64,000 nt of DNA from Alteromonas profundi (GCF_010500865.1 NZ_JAAAWN010000017.1:1-64000), one strand, 5' to 3'. Positions 29,872 through 39,155 are shown, counted from the first letter of the stretch. Made by a program: numbers and translations. Notes: generated from the letters alone by a model not told the origin.

Positions 29872-31083
29872 CTAACTCGTGGTTTGGCTTGGCGTTACCT
29901 TTAAAGCAGCCATAACATCTAAACCTGGGAAGCCGTCGGCAATCATCTTATTTGCAATTTGATAGTTGCGGATACCCTCACGAGTAGCGGGCCCAATAAT
30001 GCCATCGGGCTTACCCACATCGTAACCCAGTTGGTTTAATTTACGTTGTAAGGCAATAATGTCTGTTCTGCTATAGGCGGGCAGATCTGGCAGGGTGGCT
30101 TTAATGCCCGGCGCGCCGGCAATTCTGTCGGCCAATACGCCCACGGCAATAGCGTAGAACTCAGAGTTATTCCACCGCATGATCACGCGGAAATTAGGAT
30201 AGGCAATAAATGCCGGGCCAGCATGCCCTGCTGGCACAATCACATAGGCGGTAGTGTCATCTTCACCCAAGGGGCTGCCATCGGCTTTCGTCACACCTAG
30301 TTCATGCCAGTCACTGAGGCTACGCCGATCTTTATAGCCGGAGAGCTGAAAGTTGAAGCCCTCTGGTAATGTAACCTCACGTCCCCAGCGGAAACCCGGT
30401 TTCCACCCCAAGCTTTTGAGGAAGTTTGCCGCCGAAGTTAACGCATCTTCTTCACTGTTCCATAGGTTTATCTGCCCGTCGTCGTCACCATCTACAGCAT
30501 AATGGGTATAGGCCGAAGGCATAAACTGAGTATGACCCATTGCGCCAGCCCATGAACCCACCATTTCGTCTTTGGTTAAAGATTCTCGCTCAAATAACTT
30601 AACTGCGACTAGGAGTTCTTGTGTGAAATAGGTGCTTCTGCGAGGATCACAGGCTAAGGTGGCCAGTGAGTCTAGTACAGGCATTTTTCCTTTGTAATTA
30701 CCAAAGTTGGTTTCTAGTCCCCAAAACGCCAATAAGTAGTGTGGCGGAATACCGTACTTGTCGTTCAGTGCATTGAGCAATTTTTCATGTTTTGCCAACA
30801 TCTCTTGGCCCTTAGTGGTGCGCCAATCGGTGACACGCTTACTAAAGTAGCCGGGGAAAGTTTGCACAAATTCAGGTTGAGAACGGTCAAGCTCAATGAC
30901 TCTGGCTTGATACTCAAGTTTAGGGAAAATAGCGTCTACCGTTTGCTGACTGACCCCTTGCGCCAATGCTTTATCTGCAAGTTGTGCAGTGCATACTGCA
31001 AAATCCTCAGATGCTAGCGCAGGGCCTGCCGTTAATAGTGATAGCGCAGTGAGCCACTGCATACCTTTACTCTTTAAGCGCAT
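29872..31083 (-). CDS. Lytic murein transglycosylase, MltB type, with peptidoglycan-binding domain
   Basis: 403 residues: a signal peptide (to about residue 25, ALA-SE), an SLT_2/MltB catalytic domain with the glutamate in FWGLETNFGNYKGK and the segment AGAMGHTQFMPSAYTHYAVD, and a C-terminal PG_binding_1 domain (IIALQRKLNQLGYDVGKPDGIIGPA, quoted here in parts: LQRKLNQLGYDVG and DGIIGPATREGI). It cleaves the MurNAc-GlcNAc bond to form 1,6-anhydro-MurNAc in the periplasm. There is no lipobox, so unlike E. coli MltB it is soluble. AGGAAT lies before the ATG. It is close to mrcB, a peptidoglycan synthase gene, but on the opposite strand. Confidence 0.9.
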   Translation of the reverse strand: MRLKSKGMQWLTALSLLTAGPALASEDFAVCTAQLADKALAQGVSQQTVDAIFPKLEYQARVIELDRSQPEFVQTFPGYFSKRVTDWRTTKGQEMLAKHEKLLNALNDKYGIPPHYLLAFWGLETNFGNYKGKMPVLDSLATLACDPRRSTYFTQELLVAVKLFERESLTKDEMVGSWAGAMGHTQFMPSAYTHYAVDGDDDGQINLWNSEEDALTSAANFLKSLGWKPGFRWGREVTLPEGFNFQLSGYKDRRSLSDWHELGVTKADGSPLGEDDTTAYVIVPAGHAGPAFIAYPNFRVIMRWNNSEFYAIAVGVLADRIAGAPGIKATLPDLPAYSRTDIIALQRKLNQLGYDVGKPDGIIGPATREGIRNYQIANKMIADGFPGLDVMAALKVTPSQTTS

Positions 31084-31154
31084 AAATGTATTCCTGTATA
31101 GCGTAGGCTTATGCTATCGCATAGTGACGGCGTAACGCGAGAAAAATTCGAGGC

Positions 31155-31361
31155 TTACTCCTTACTCGGCGCTTGCTTAACGATGTTTACAACCGAAGGA
31201 TTGCCATTTAACTCAGCCAATTCAATTAAATAACTCTTTTGCAGCTTATCGAGGGTTTGATCGCCAAGCAACTCAGACACGCGATCACTTTCGCCACGTA
31301 CAATAGCAGATTTCAATCCAGCCATATTCGCTATAGTGTGAGGTGTAGAATCTGATGACAT
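31155..31361 (-). CDS. Small uncharacterised protein (68 aa)
   Basis: A 68-residue protein beginning MSSDSTPHTIANMAGL. The start at 31359-31361 is well determined: AAAGGAGA precedes the ATG at good spacing. A longer reading frame to 31508 adds 49 residues upstream of this site and is unlikely to be used. The protein is predicted to be helical, soluble, and without signal peptide or cysteines. I recognise no family. It lies between the MltB-type gene and the divergent mrcB gene; a role is not evident. Confidence 0.7.
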   Translation of the reverse strand: MSSDSTPHTIANMAGLKSAIVRGESDRVSELLGDQTLDKLQKSYLIELAELNGNPSVVNIVKQAPSKE

Positions 31362-31551
31362 TAGCAGATCTCCTTTAATATTGTAGGTATAGTAAGGTAC
31401 GGCGTGAGTAGCAATAACGTTTACCCGCGAAGCGAGGTATTTTTCTAGTTGTTGGCAACGTTGCGCGGTGGTAGGGTTCACCTTCCAACAGGGAGCCAGG
31501 CAAAGCAAGCATTACACTTGCCTGAGCAAGTATCAAATTCGTATTCACAAA

Positions 31552-33882
31552 GTGGCATCTTACGTGGCAAAACAGAAACCCAAATCTGAAAAAAAATCTT
31601 CTTGGTTATTTAAATTTTTCTGGCGCTTTCTTCTCGTCGGATTGGTTGTTCTTGGCGCGTATGCCTTTTATCTCGATGCCCAAATAAAACACGGCTTCTC
31701 TGGTAACAAATGGGAAGTACCGGCGCAGGTGTTTGCACGCCCTTTGGTACTTAGCAAGGGAGAAGAGATTACTGTACAAGAGGTAATCGACGAACTGTCA
31801 CTTTTAGGTTATCGAAAAGTCGCTAAAGCCGACAGTAGCGGTGAATACAGCTACGCCAACAAGGTGTTAGAAATTCAACGTCGAGCCTTCCAGTTTCCTG
31901 AAGGCGCAGAGCCCCTTCGCCATCTTGTGATCACGTGGCAAGGAAACCGAATTCATAACATTCAAGATGTAACCCAAGGCCGGCCTTTCGGTACTATTAG
32001 ATTGGAACCTTGGTTGGTGACACGTATGGTGAGCGGCAGTCGAGAGGATCGTATGTTGGTAAGCTTAGATACGATCCCAGAGTTGCTACCCAAAACACTG
32101 ACCTTGGTGGAAGATAGAAACTTTTATAACCATTATGGCGTGGCCCCGCTCTCCATCTTACGGGCGCTAATGGCGAATATCGCCGCAGGTAGAACCGTTC
32201 AGGGAGGAAGTACGTTAACCCAGCAACTCGTTAAAAATATGTTCCTTACGCGTGAGCGCTCAATCGTACGTAAGGTAAAAGAAGCCATGATGGCGGTGAT
32301 TATCGATGCACGTTACAGCAAAACCGAGATACTTGAAGCCTATCTAAACGAGGTCTTTTTAGGTCAAAACGGCGACATGGCGGTACACGGTTTTGGGCTG
32401 GCCAGCTATTTTTATTTCGACCGCCCTGCAAATGAATTAAGTGTGCCTGAAATTGCCACGCTGGTGGCTATGATAAAAGGGCCTTCCTATTATAATCCAA
32501 GACGTAACCCAGAACGGGTAAAAACCCGCAGAGATCTGGTGTTACGTATGCTATTTGATGAAAATGAAATAGATAGAGCAGAATACGAAAAGTATATCAA
32601 TATGCCGTTGGGTCTCGCCTCAGGCGCGAGTTTAGCGAGCGGTAAGCATCCTGCGTTTATGGAGCAGGTACGCAGAGAGTTAAAAGATATACTGGCAGAC
32701 CCCACCCTTCAAGATGCAGGGGTTAAGGTATTTACTACCTTAGATATTGTCGCTCAGCGCAGAGCCGAAAAAGCTTTATCAAATACGTTAGCTTCGCTAC
32801 AGAAAAACCGTAACATTCCTCTTGAAGCGGCCATGGTGGTTACCGACAGTAAAAATGGGGAAGTAAGAGCCATTGTGGGTGGCAAAAACGTGTCATTTAA
32901 AGGGTTTAACCGCGCCCTTGATGCCAAACGTCCTATTGGTTCACTGGTTAAGCCTGCGGTATACCTCACTGCACTAGAAGACCCTACTACGTTTAATTTA
33001 GCCACGCCCCTAGAAGATGAACCTATTACGCTGGAAAGTAGAAACGGACAGGCGTGGTCTCCGCAAAACTACGATAAAACCTTCCGGGGGCAAGTGCCGT
33101 TATTACAGGGGTTAACCGAATCGTTGAACGTGCCCACTGTTAATTTAGGTATGCAAGTTGGTTTAGACGCAATTGCTGATACGCTCGCGCGTTTAGGCGT
33201 TAATGAGCCAGTAGATAAAGTACCTTCGCTTACGTTAGGTGCGTTTGAACTTACCCCGTTTACCACCAATCAAATGTATCAAACGCTATCAAACGGCGGT
33301 CGGTATGTTCCCCTGCATACTGTGTCAGCGGTGGTAACAGCAGAGAATGCCTTGTTGTGGAAAAAGGCCGAGTTTTATTCTCAGCGTACCGATGAGGCGG
33401 CAACATATCTTCTTAATTATGCGCTGTATAAAGTAACTATAGATGGCACAGCAAAGCGCATTGGGGCTAATTTTGGCAATATTAATATGGCCGGAAAAAC
33501 CGGTACCACCGATGATTATCGGGATAGCTGGTTTAGTGGCTTTGATAGAAATAACGTGGTGACAGTATGGGTGGGTAACGACGACAACCAACCTGTGGGC
33601 TTAACTGGCGCGTCAGGTGCGTTACCTATTTTCTTAAATTACATGAAATCTCAGTCGCCAAAATCACTATCTCGCCGCTTCCCCGAAGGGTTAGGAATAG
33701 CGCATTTCGATGCAAAAACCGGTGCGGTAGTGGTACCTGGTTGTGCAGGCAGCATGAGTGTACCAGCTATTCTTGATGTGCTACCTCCGCCGCAACAAGA
33801 TTGCGCAGGTAAACCAGTACGCTCAACATCACCTGATGGTGATAAAGATAAAAAGAGCTGGTGGGAACGCTGGTTTGGTTAA
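31552..33882 (+). CDS. mrcB: Penicillin-binding protein 1B (bifunctional peptidoglycan synthase)
   Basis: A class A PBP: a short cytoplasmic tail rich in Lys (AKQKPKSEKKSS), one membrane helix, a UB2H-like domain, a GT51 glycosyltransferase (EDRNFYNHYGVAP, GGSTLTQQLVKNMFL) and a transpeptidase with the three penicillin-binding motifs: S-x-x-K in RPIGSLVKP, S-x-N in SLNVP, and KTG in AGKTGTTDDYRDSW. UB2H and the domain order match PBP1B, which polymerises and crosslinks murein with activator LpoB. The start is uncertain: GTG at 31552 (about 776 residues) is chosen; GTG at 31564 or an extension to 31468 are alternatives, with no strong ribosome-binding site for any. Confidence 0.93.
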   Translation: MASYVAKQKPKSEKKSSWLFKFFWRFLLVGLVVLGAYAFYLDAQIKHGFSGNKWEVPAQVFARPLVLSKGEEITVQEVIDELSLLGYRKVAKADSSGEYSYANKVLEIQRRAFQFPEGAEPLRHLVITWQGNRIHNIQDVTQGRPFGTIRLEPWLVTRMVSGSREDRMLVSLDTIPELLPKTLTLVEDRNFYNHYGVAPLSILRALMANIAAGRTVQGGSTLTQQLVKNMFLTRERSIVRKVKEAMMAVIIDARYSKTEILEAYLNEVFLGQNGDMAVHGFGLASYFYFDRPANELSVPEIATLVAMIKGPSYYNPRRNPERVKTRRDLVLRMLFDENEIDRAEYEKYINMPLGLASGASLASGKHPAFMEQVRRELKDILADPTLQDAGVKVFTTLDIVAQRRAEKALSNTLASLQKNRNIPLEAAMVVTDSKNGEVRAIVGGKNVSFKGFNRALDAKRPIGSLVKPAVYLTALEDPTTFNLATPLEDEPITLESRNGQAWSPQNYDKTFRGQVPLLQGLTESLNVPTVNLGMQVGLDAIADTLARLGVNEPVDKVPSLTLGAFELTPFTTNQMYQTLSNGGRYVPLHTVSAVVTAENALLWKKAEFYSQRTDEAATYLLNYALYKVTIDGTAKRIGANFGNINMAGKTGTTDDYRDSWFSGFDRNNVVTVWVGNDDNQPVGLTGASGALPIFLNYMKSQSPKSLSRRFPEGLGIAHFDAKTGAVVVPGCAGSMSVPAILDVLPPPQQDCAGKPVRSTSPDGDKDKKSWWERWFG

Positions 33883-33888
33883 AAAATC

Positions 33889-33942
33889 TCCAAGAAGGTG
33901 ATAGAAAGCGTCGTGATACTAAACTTTCTATCACCCTCTGGA
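33889..33942. terminator. Long hairpin after mrcB
   Basis: GGTGATAGAAAG (33897-33908) pairs with CTTTCTATCACC (33924-33935), with an outer CTCCA/TGGAG pair. There is no T-run. It probably marks the end of mrcB and also lies downstream of the minus-strand small gene ending at 33976. Confidence 0.55.
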
Positions 33943-33975
33943 GCAAAGCCCAGGGAGGGGATAGGAACAAAGCGG

Positions 33976-34083
33976 TTACGTGTGGTTAATGAAGTGACGT
34001 AGCGTTGAAAAGAGCAACGCGCTTACCGCGAACGCAAAAACGGGTCCTAGCACTAACATCAACAATATACTCGTGGCCAACAT
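33976..34083 (-). CDS. Small single-span membrane peptide (35 aa)
   Basis: A 35-codon gene that lies just downstream of the small secreted protein on the same strand. It begins MLATSILLMLVLGPVFAFA and ends in a polar RHFINHT tail, i.e. one transmembrane helix with a short basic/polar end. GAGGT lies about seven bases before the ATG, and the start comes only nine bases after the stop of the upstream gene, so the two are probably co-translated. I do not recognise a family. Support is the ribosome-binding site, the spacing and the clean membrane helix; no homologue comparison was possible. Confidence 0.6.
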   Translation of the reverse strand: MLATSILLMLVLGPVFAFAVSALLFSTLRHFINHT

Positions 34084-34092
34084 AGGTTTACC

Positions 34093-34392
34093 TCACGCGT
34101 CGTTATCGTTACCGTTCACAGGCTTCGTGATAGGCGTAATAGTAATTTCTGCAAGCAGAGGAGCACTTTCGTCATTTTCTGGCTCGAACTTATGGGCGGC
34201 AGTCAGTACGTCATAATTCACCTCAAGTGCCATCGATTCTTTCACTTCATTCAGTGAGCTTTTCACTAAAAAATCTGTGTACAGGGTTAGGTCGTCAGAA
34301 GCTTCATCAGCTAAAGCCGATGGCACAACAAAAGCCGTAGCAGACAGCGCAGCGATAGCAAGCAAAGTAAAGGGTTTGCGAATAGTAAACAT
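34093..34392 (-). CDS. Small acidic exported protein (99 aa), function unknown
   Basis: A signal peptide (FTLLAIAALSATAFVVPSALA) is followed by a cleavage site ALA-DE and a mature part of about 71 residues that is strongly acidic and has no cysteine. It should be periplasmic or secreted. The start is ATG at 34390-34392, because AGGAG lies six bases upstream; an ATG two codons earlier overlaps that site. It forms a unit with the 35-residue membrane peptide downstream. I recognise no domain. Confidence 0.72.
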   Translation of the reverse strand: MFTIRKPFTLLAIAALSATAFVVPSALADEASDDLTLYTDFLVKSSLNEVKESMALEVNYDVLTAAHKFEPENDESAPLLAEITITPITKPVNGNDNDA

Positions 34393-34782
34393 AATCATCT
34401 CCTTGAATTTAATGTGTAAACTGCATTCTTCACTACTGCGCTGCAGTTATTTGTCGTTTCGAACTCATTGCTGGGTTATGTATTAGCACCCTTGTTGCGC
34501 TGAGCATGCTTTTTACATAGCGAGGGATGTGCCACTTTTTATTTTCAATATAAGCCTCTGTTTTTTATAAATAATTTACCGGTGGCCTTAAGCGCGCCGA
34601 AACGAGCTTTTTGGCTAATTACTAAATATTGGTTTTTTTGATAATTGGGATGGTCAAATTCGCTAACGTTTATTTGTTATTGAATAATGGCAAAGCAGCG
34701 GTGAGCGTGTCATTTTGACCTTAAATCCGTTAAGTTTGGGTTATTGTATATAGCCGTAGGCGCTAAAAAGTAGGTGAAGCAA
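34393..34782. other. Divergent promoter region upstream of the SRAP-family gene
   Basis: A 390-base AT-rich gap with no credible gene. It must hold promoters for the acidic exported protein (minus) and the SRAP-family gene (plus). I looked for a LexA-type CTGT-N8-ACAG box and found none. Confidence 0.4.
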
Positions 34783-35469
34783 ATGTGTGGGTTTATTCAA
34801 CGGGTCACTGACTCACCGGCAGTGATCGATCTTATCGAGCAAATTGGTCTTGGACACTTAACAGGTACTTTCAAGAGTGAAGCGCAAGGCGTACTTAATT
34901 TCTACCCTGCTTTTGGAAAGAATCCCTCGCGCATGATCAGCAACCTTATTGTATCTTCGGATACCGTAGTAGATGCCACTTGGTGGTTCGATTGCAAAGC
35001 TAACGGCGATGCTTTGGTTGTAGGAGATAGAACAACCTTTAATGCGCGCAACCTTGATAGTCCCTTTTGGAAGGGAGCCATACGCTATCATCGCGCGCTA
35101 GTGATAGCGACGGCAGTGGGGGAATCAAATAAAGAAGGGGCTAGCAATGCGCACTACCTTATGGAAGGTGAAAAGGCGCTGTTAATTGGTGCAGTTTACC
35201 GTGAATACGACAATGGTCTTTACTCAACTGCTGTCATTACGCGCCCGCCCCACGAGCGTTTTAGCAAATATCACAGTAAATCTATCCCTTGCTTTCTTCC
35301 CCCTGATAAAGGGTTCGTTGGGGCGTGGTTAAACGGCGAAGCGGACGACCCGATAGTGCAATCAGAACTCGCCAACCCAACGATTCATACGCCCCTTAAG
35401 GTGACAAGGGTTAAAACCTTTAAAGGAGGACAAGCCTTAAGTGAGCCTGAAATACTTGCCGCCGATTAA
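34783..35469 (+). CDS. SRAP (YedK/HMCES) family protein
   Basis: 228 residues of the SOS-response-associated peptidase family, which crosslinks covalently to abasic sites in single-stranded DNA through the N-terminal cysteine. The start is fixed by this: Cys2 must follow Met1, so the ATG at 34783 (MCGF) is right, and the GTG at 34774 is part of the ribosome-binding site AGGTGA. The other catalytic residues are visible: Asn87 in FNAR, Glu114 in AVGES, His164 in KYHSKSIP. The overall sequence is divergent from E. coli YedK (for example MCGF not MCGR). DNA-repair function is inferred from the family. Confidence 0.83.
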   Translation: MCGFIQRVTDSPAVIDLIEQIGLGHLTGTFKSEAQGVLNFYPAFGKNPSRMISNLIVSSDTVVDATWWFDCKANGDALVVGDRTTFNARNLDSPFWKGAIRYHRALVIATAVGESNKEGASNAHYLMEGEKALLIGAVYREYDNGLYSTAVITRPPHERFSKYHSKSIPCFLPPDKGFVGAWLNGEADDPIVQSELANPTIHTPLKVTRVKTFKGGQALSEPEILAAD

Positions 35470-35715
35470 AAACTAGGGGAACATTTTTTAGCATGTGTAT
35501 GCTAACCCACATATGTACATAGCCTCCTTTGCACTATGGTTTTTATAGGGCCTAAAAAGCCACGTATAACATAGGAAGGTGAGCATATTTTCCACGTTGA
35601 TAACCAGTAAAGCTGCATGGTAAACCTAGTCAGTCTTCGTTTGTTATTGGGAAGTGGCGAATGAATGGCCATTGCAAGAAATACATGCCGCAGGGGCGGC
35701 GTAGGTAAAGGTAGT

Positions 35716-36276
35716 ATGCTTCAGACAAATAATGACAAAGTAGACACCATAGTAGAATGGGTTAAGCGAGATGCTTTGAGGGTAAAAGCGTTAAAACAGG
35801 TTTACGACTTAGGGTTACCACAATGCTATATAGCGGCGGGGTTTGTGCGAAATCTTGTATGGGATGCTTTGCACAAGGTGGAGGTAGCAACGCCGCTCAA
35901 TGATGTCGATGTGATTTATTTTGACCCTAAGGAAAGAAACCAAGAAAGCTATCTTGTTTATGAGTCTATGCTTCGCGCGCGTATGCCCGAAATTAACTGG
36001 CAAGTTCGTAATCAAGCCAAAATGCATATTCGTAACCAAGACCTACCCTATAAAAGTACGTTGCACGCTATGCAGTTTTGGCCAGAGAAAGAAACGGCGG
36101 TTGCGATTAGTTTAACGGGGGCAGGGCACTATGAATGTATCGCCGCTTTTGGTTTCGCGTCCTTGTTTAGTCTTTGTATTACCCATAACCCTAAAAGGTC
36201 ACGTTCAACATTTAAAAGTCGTATCTACTCAAAGGGGTGGTTGGTTCAATGGCCACGCTTACGCATTGTGGAGTAG
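35716..36276 (+). CDS. Nucleotidyltransferase-like protein (NTP_transf_6 / DUF925)
   Basis: About 186 residues of a small nucleotidyltransferase-fold family. The N-terminal half has QCYIAAGFVRNLVWD and the acidic pair in LNDVDVIYFDP, the expected metal-binding region of the fold. The second half, with basic tail, is less conserved. The start is taken at ATG 35716 (MLQTNNDKVDT), preceded by AAAGGT; an in-frame ATG at 35665 would add 17 residues without family support. The substrate is unknown. It may be slightly altered at the C-terminus. Confidence 0.7.
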   Translation: MLQTNNDKVDTIVEWVKRDALRVKALKQVYDLGLPQCYIAAGFVRNLVWDALHKVEVATPLNDVDVIYFDPKERNQESYLVYESMLRARMPEINWQVRNQAKMHIRNQDLPYKSTLHAMQFWPEKETAVAISLTGAGHYECIAAFGFASLFSLCITHNPKRSRSTFKSRIYSKGWLVQWPRLRIVE

Positions 36277-36356
36277 CATCTTTTAACCTTGTGGAATAAA
36301 CGAGGCAAAAGCGAATATGCCTGATACGCCCCGTATCCATGAATGCTTAGATTAAC

Positions 36357-37277
36357 TTATTCCGCCCCTTTCATTTTTGCGATAAGCTGCCAAATTAGGG
36401 CTAACATACAGCCAGCAATTAGGCCAATAACGCCATCAGCAATAACCGACAACACTAGCTGCATTTGTGGCAATAATTGGGTAAATAACTCGGCGATATG
36501 ATGCATAGGTTCAATATTATGAGTAAGAATACCCCCCCCTACTAAAAACATCGCAATAGTGCCTACGATAGCAAGCGTTTTCATTAGGATGGGAGCCGAA
36601 ACAAGTAGCGCTCGTCCCATAAAGCGTTGCGATGTATTCATACTTTCGGTTAACGACTTACGCAGTAGGTAGAGACCTACATCATCCATTTTTACTATAG
36701 CAGCAACCAAGCCATAAACGCCTACGGTAATTGCCACACTCAGTGCGATAAGCACGCCTATTTGGGTAGTAAAACTCGCGGCACTAACACTTCCTAGCGC
36801 AATAACTATTATTTCAGCAGACAGAATAAAGTCGGTACGGATCGCCCCTTTGATTTTAGCTTTTTCGAAGGCCACCATGTCGGTACTGCTATTACTAATT
36901 GCAGCTAAACGAGCTTCACGTTCTTGTTGCTCACCGCCATGGGAAAAGTACTTGTGAAGTATTTTCTCTGCCCCTTCAAAACATAGGTATAAGCCCCCAC
37001 ATACCAGCAATACGGTAATCAGAGCAGGGATAAAGGCGCTAATTAACAGCGCCGCGGGTACCAAAATAACTTTATTCAGCAAAGATCCCTTAGCTACCGC
37101 CCACACCACAGGCAACTCTCTATCTGCTTTGACGCCTTGTACTTGATCAGCGTTTAGCGCTAAGTCATCACCTAACACGCCAGCGGTTTTCTTTGCCGCA
37201 ACTTTTGACATTACAGCAATGTCATCCATCAAGGTTGCGATATCGTCAAGCAATGCGAGTAAATTTGCAGCTGCCAC
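36357..37277 (-). CDS. yedI: DUF808 inner membrane protein (YedI)
   Basis: 306 residues with the DUF808 N-terminus (LLALLDDIATLMDDIAVMSK and AAKKTAGVLGDDLALNA) and several hydrophobic segments in two blocks, ending with MLALIWQLIAKMKGAE. It is an integral inner membrane protein of unknown function. The start is GTG at 37275-37277 with AAAAGGA about nine bases upstream. It is a single gene. Confidence 0.85.
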   Translation of the reverse strand: MAAANLLALLDDIATLMDDIAVMSKVAAKKTAGVLGDDLALNADQVQGVKADRELPVVWAVAKGSLLNKVILVPAALLISAFIPALITVLLVCGGLYLCFEGAEKILHKYFSHGGEQQEREARLAAISNSSTDMVAFEKAKIKGAIRTDFILSAEIIVIALGSVSAASFTTQIGVLIALSVAITVGVYGLVAAIVKMDDVGLYLLRKSLTESMNTSQRFMGRALLVSAPILMKTLAIVGTIAMFLVGGGILTHNIEPMHHIAELFTQLLPQMQLVLSVIADGVIGLIAGCMLALIWQLIAKMKGAE

Positions 37278-37399
37278 CTAGTTATTTCCTTTTCAAAACA
37301 TAAAAGTGCAGCATACGTTGCAATCGCCTCAATTGGCAACGGTAACCTGCTATATTAACCAAGCAAGCGTTTAAAAGTGTAACCTGTAAAAAGGGGGAA

Positions 37400-37416
37400 A
37401 CCGTGTTAATCACGGT
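37400..37416. promoter_or_regulatory. Inverted repeat upstream of the AraC-type gene
   Basis: ACCGTG-TTAAT-CACGGT, a perfect six-base inverted repeat 37 bases before the regulator start. It could be an operator, possibly for autoregulation; AraC proteins usually bind direct repeats, so the binding protein is uncertain. Confidence 0.35.
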
Positions 37417-37452
37417 CACCGGGTATTATTTGGATGACTACAAAGGATATCA

Positions 37453-38169
37453 ATGTTAGCCGCACTATCTGTTCGTTCATACACAAAGACTATGCAACAA
37501 CATTCTCACGACTTTTATCAATTGGTACTCCCCCTCAATGGGCATATTGCCATTCAGGTGGCGGAATTTAATGGTAATGTTGGGGTAGGTGAAGGTATTT
37601 GTATTGCGCCTAATAGACAGCATCATTTTAACGCAGAGCAAGCGGCGCGGTTTGTGGTGGCTGATTTAGCCGTGGTACCGAATAATCTATCCACAGCGCC
37701 AAGCCCGGTGTTTAGAATTACCCCACCTTTACAGTCTTTGCTTGGTTATATTGAAGTACAGTTAACCCATAGTTATAGCAATGCACTACAAGCTTCGATG
37801 GTGGCTTTGTTTACGCAACTATTGGCATCCCAACCCACGGTAAAGCAACTAGACGCGCGCATTACTCCCGTATTGAGCCGTATACATCAAAACATTGCAT
37901 CTGCACATACTGTTGCCGACTTAGCAAAAACGGCGTGTATGGGAGTGACGCAATTTAAACAAAAGTTCACCGATGCAACGGGCATGGGGCTTAGAAGCTA
38001 CTTAATTAAGCTAAGAATGGACAAGGCAAGAGCGCTATTAAGTCAAACAGATACGCCCATAATACAAGTAGCTGCGCTGGTGGGCTATGATGATGTGTCC
38101 TCGTTTACGCGAAGGTTTACCCATTACTTCGGTAACCCACCAAAATATTACCATCGAAAGAATGGCTAA
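37453..38169 (+). CDS. AraC-family transcriptional regulator
   Basis: 238 residues: an N-terminal cupin-like sensor domain (residues about 10-75, with QHSHDFYQLVLPLNG) and a C-terminal AraC DNA-binding domain with two helix-turn-helix units (AHTVADLAKTACMGVTQF and PIIQVAALVGYDDVSSFT, then RRFTHYFGNPPKYY). It probably controls the adjacent DMT transporter gene 111 bases downstream in the same direction, a frequent arrangement. AAAGGA lies before the ATG. Confidence 0.9.
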   Translation: MLAALSVRSYTKTMQQHSHDFYQLVLPLNGHIAIQVAEFNGNVGVGEGICIAPNRQHHFNAEQAARFVVADLAVVPNNLSTAPSPVFRITPPLQSLLGYIEVQLTHSYSNALQASMVALFTQLLASQPTVKQLDARITPVLSRIHQNIASAHTVADLAKTACMGVTQFKQKFTDATGMGLRSYLIKLRMDKARALLSQTDTPIIQVAALVGYDDVSSFTRRFTHYFGNPPKYYHRKNG

Positions 38170-38279
38170 TAGTGTCTAAATAACCAATAATTTCGGCTAA
38201 TCTGCAAAGAATATCTACGGAAAATGGCTTAGGGTAAATGTCTGGTATTTAGGCCTATAACTTCCCTAGGAGGACGCAG

Positions 38280-39155
38280 ATGGCAACAACAAGCGGCGTT
38301 ATCGCCATATTAATGTGGGGGCTACTAGCGGTTTTGAGCGTCTATTCTGCGTCTTTTCCGCCTTTTCAGTTGCTATTCGTCTGTTTCGCCGTATCAAGCA
38401 TTATTGTCATCATCAAGCGGTATAGTAAACGTGAACAGGTATGGCGTTTACCCAATTTAACCGTACAGCAATGGCTCTTTGCCACCGGTGGGCTATTTGG
38501 ATTTCACTTTTGCTATTTTATGGCGGTGCGTTTTGCGCCGCCAATAGAAGCTAGTTTAATTGCTTATTTATGGCCCCTTATGTTGGGGGTTGCTGTGGCT
38601 ACACGTTCTCAGCGACATTTTGCCGTGGTGGGGGGCCTCGTCGGATTTGTCGGTTGTGGTGTATTAGTTACTGGGGGAAAAACAATCGCATTTAATAGCG
38701 ACTATATCTTGGGTTATGCCTTTGCACTCTCTTGCGCCTTTATTTGGACAGGCTATTCATGGTTTATGTCGCAAACCGAAAGTCAAGTTGAGGATATTGG
38801 GTGGATTTCAGGTGTGGTAGCTTTGCTTGCATTAGCCGCTCACGTAGGTCTAGAAGAGTCGCATTGGCAATTTAGCTGGCAAGATTGGCTAAGTGCTATA
38901 TTGCTCGGGCTTGGCCCGGTGGGAGGGGCGTTCTATTTATGGGATATAGGGTTAAAATTTGGCAACAAAGCATTATTGGCAAGCTTAAGTTTTGCCACGC
39001 CAGTTATATCAAGTTTAGCGCTTTACCTATGCGGCTTAAGTGTATTGACCAATGATATCACCGTGGCGTTAGGGCTTATTGTGTCGGGCGCCCTGATAAG
39101 TAATGCGCTGCCTTCCGTATGGGCACGTTATAAATTACGTTATCATCAGATATAA
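38280..39155 (+). CDS. EamA-family DMT transporter
   Basis: 291 residues with about ten membrane helices and two EamA repeats: the first ends around FHFCYFMAVRFAPPIEASLIAYLWP (quoted in parts: FHFCYFMAVRFAPP and EASLIAYLWPLM), the second begins near ALSCAFIWTGYSWF. The Ala-Pro-Pro-Ile-Glu-Ala segment at the end of helix 3 is typical of metabolite exporters such as YddG. It probably exports an amino acid or related metabolite. The start ATG at 38280 has a perfect AGGAGG. The AraC regulator upstream is the likely controller. Confidence 0.88.
   Translation: MATTSGVIAILMWGLLAVLSVYSASFPPFQLLFVCFAVSSIIVIIKRYSKREQVWRLPNLTVQQWLFATGGLFGFHFCYFMAVRFAPPIEASLIAYLWPLMLGVAVATRSQRHFAVVGGLVGFVGCGVLVTGGKTIAFNSDYILGYAFALSCAFIWTGYSWFMSQTESQVEDIGWISGVVALLALAAHVGLEESHWQFSWQDWLSAILLGLGPVGGAFYLWDIGLKFGNKALLASLSFATPVISSLALYLCGLSVLTNDITVALGLIVSGALISNALPSVWARYKLRYHQI

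Noticed and set aside
31362..31508. Longer form of the 68-residue small protein
   Set aside because: An excellent AAAGGAGA site fixes the start at 31361; the extension has no ribosome-binding site.
34393..34782. LexA box before the SRAP-family gene
   Set aside because: No CTGT-N8-ACAG match was found on reading the gap.
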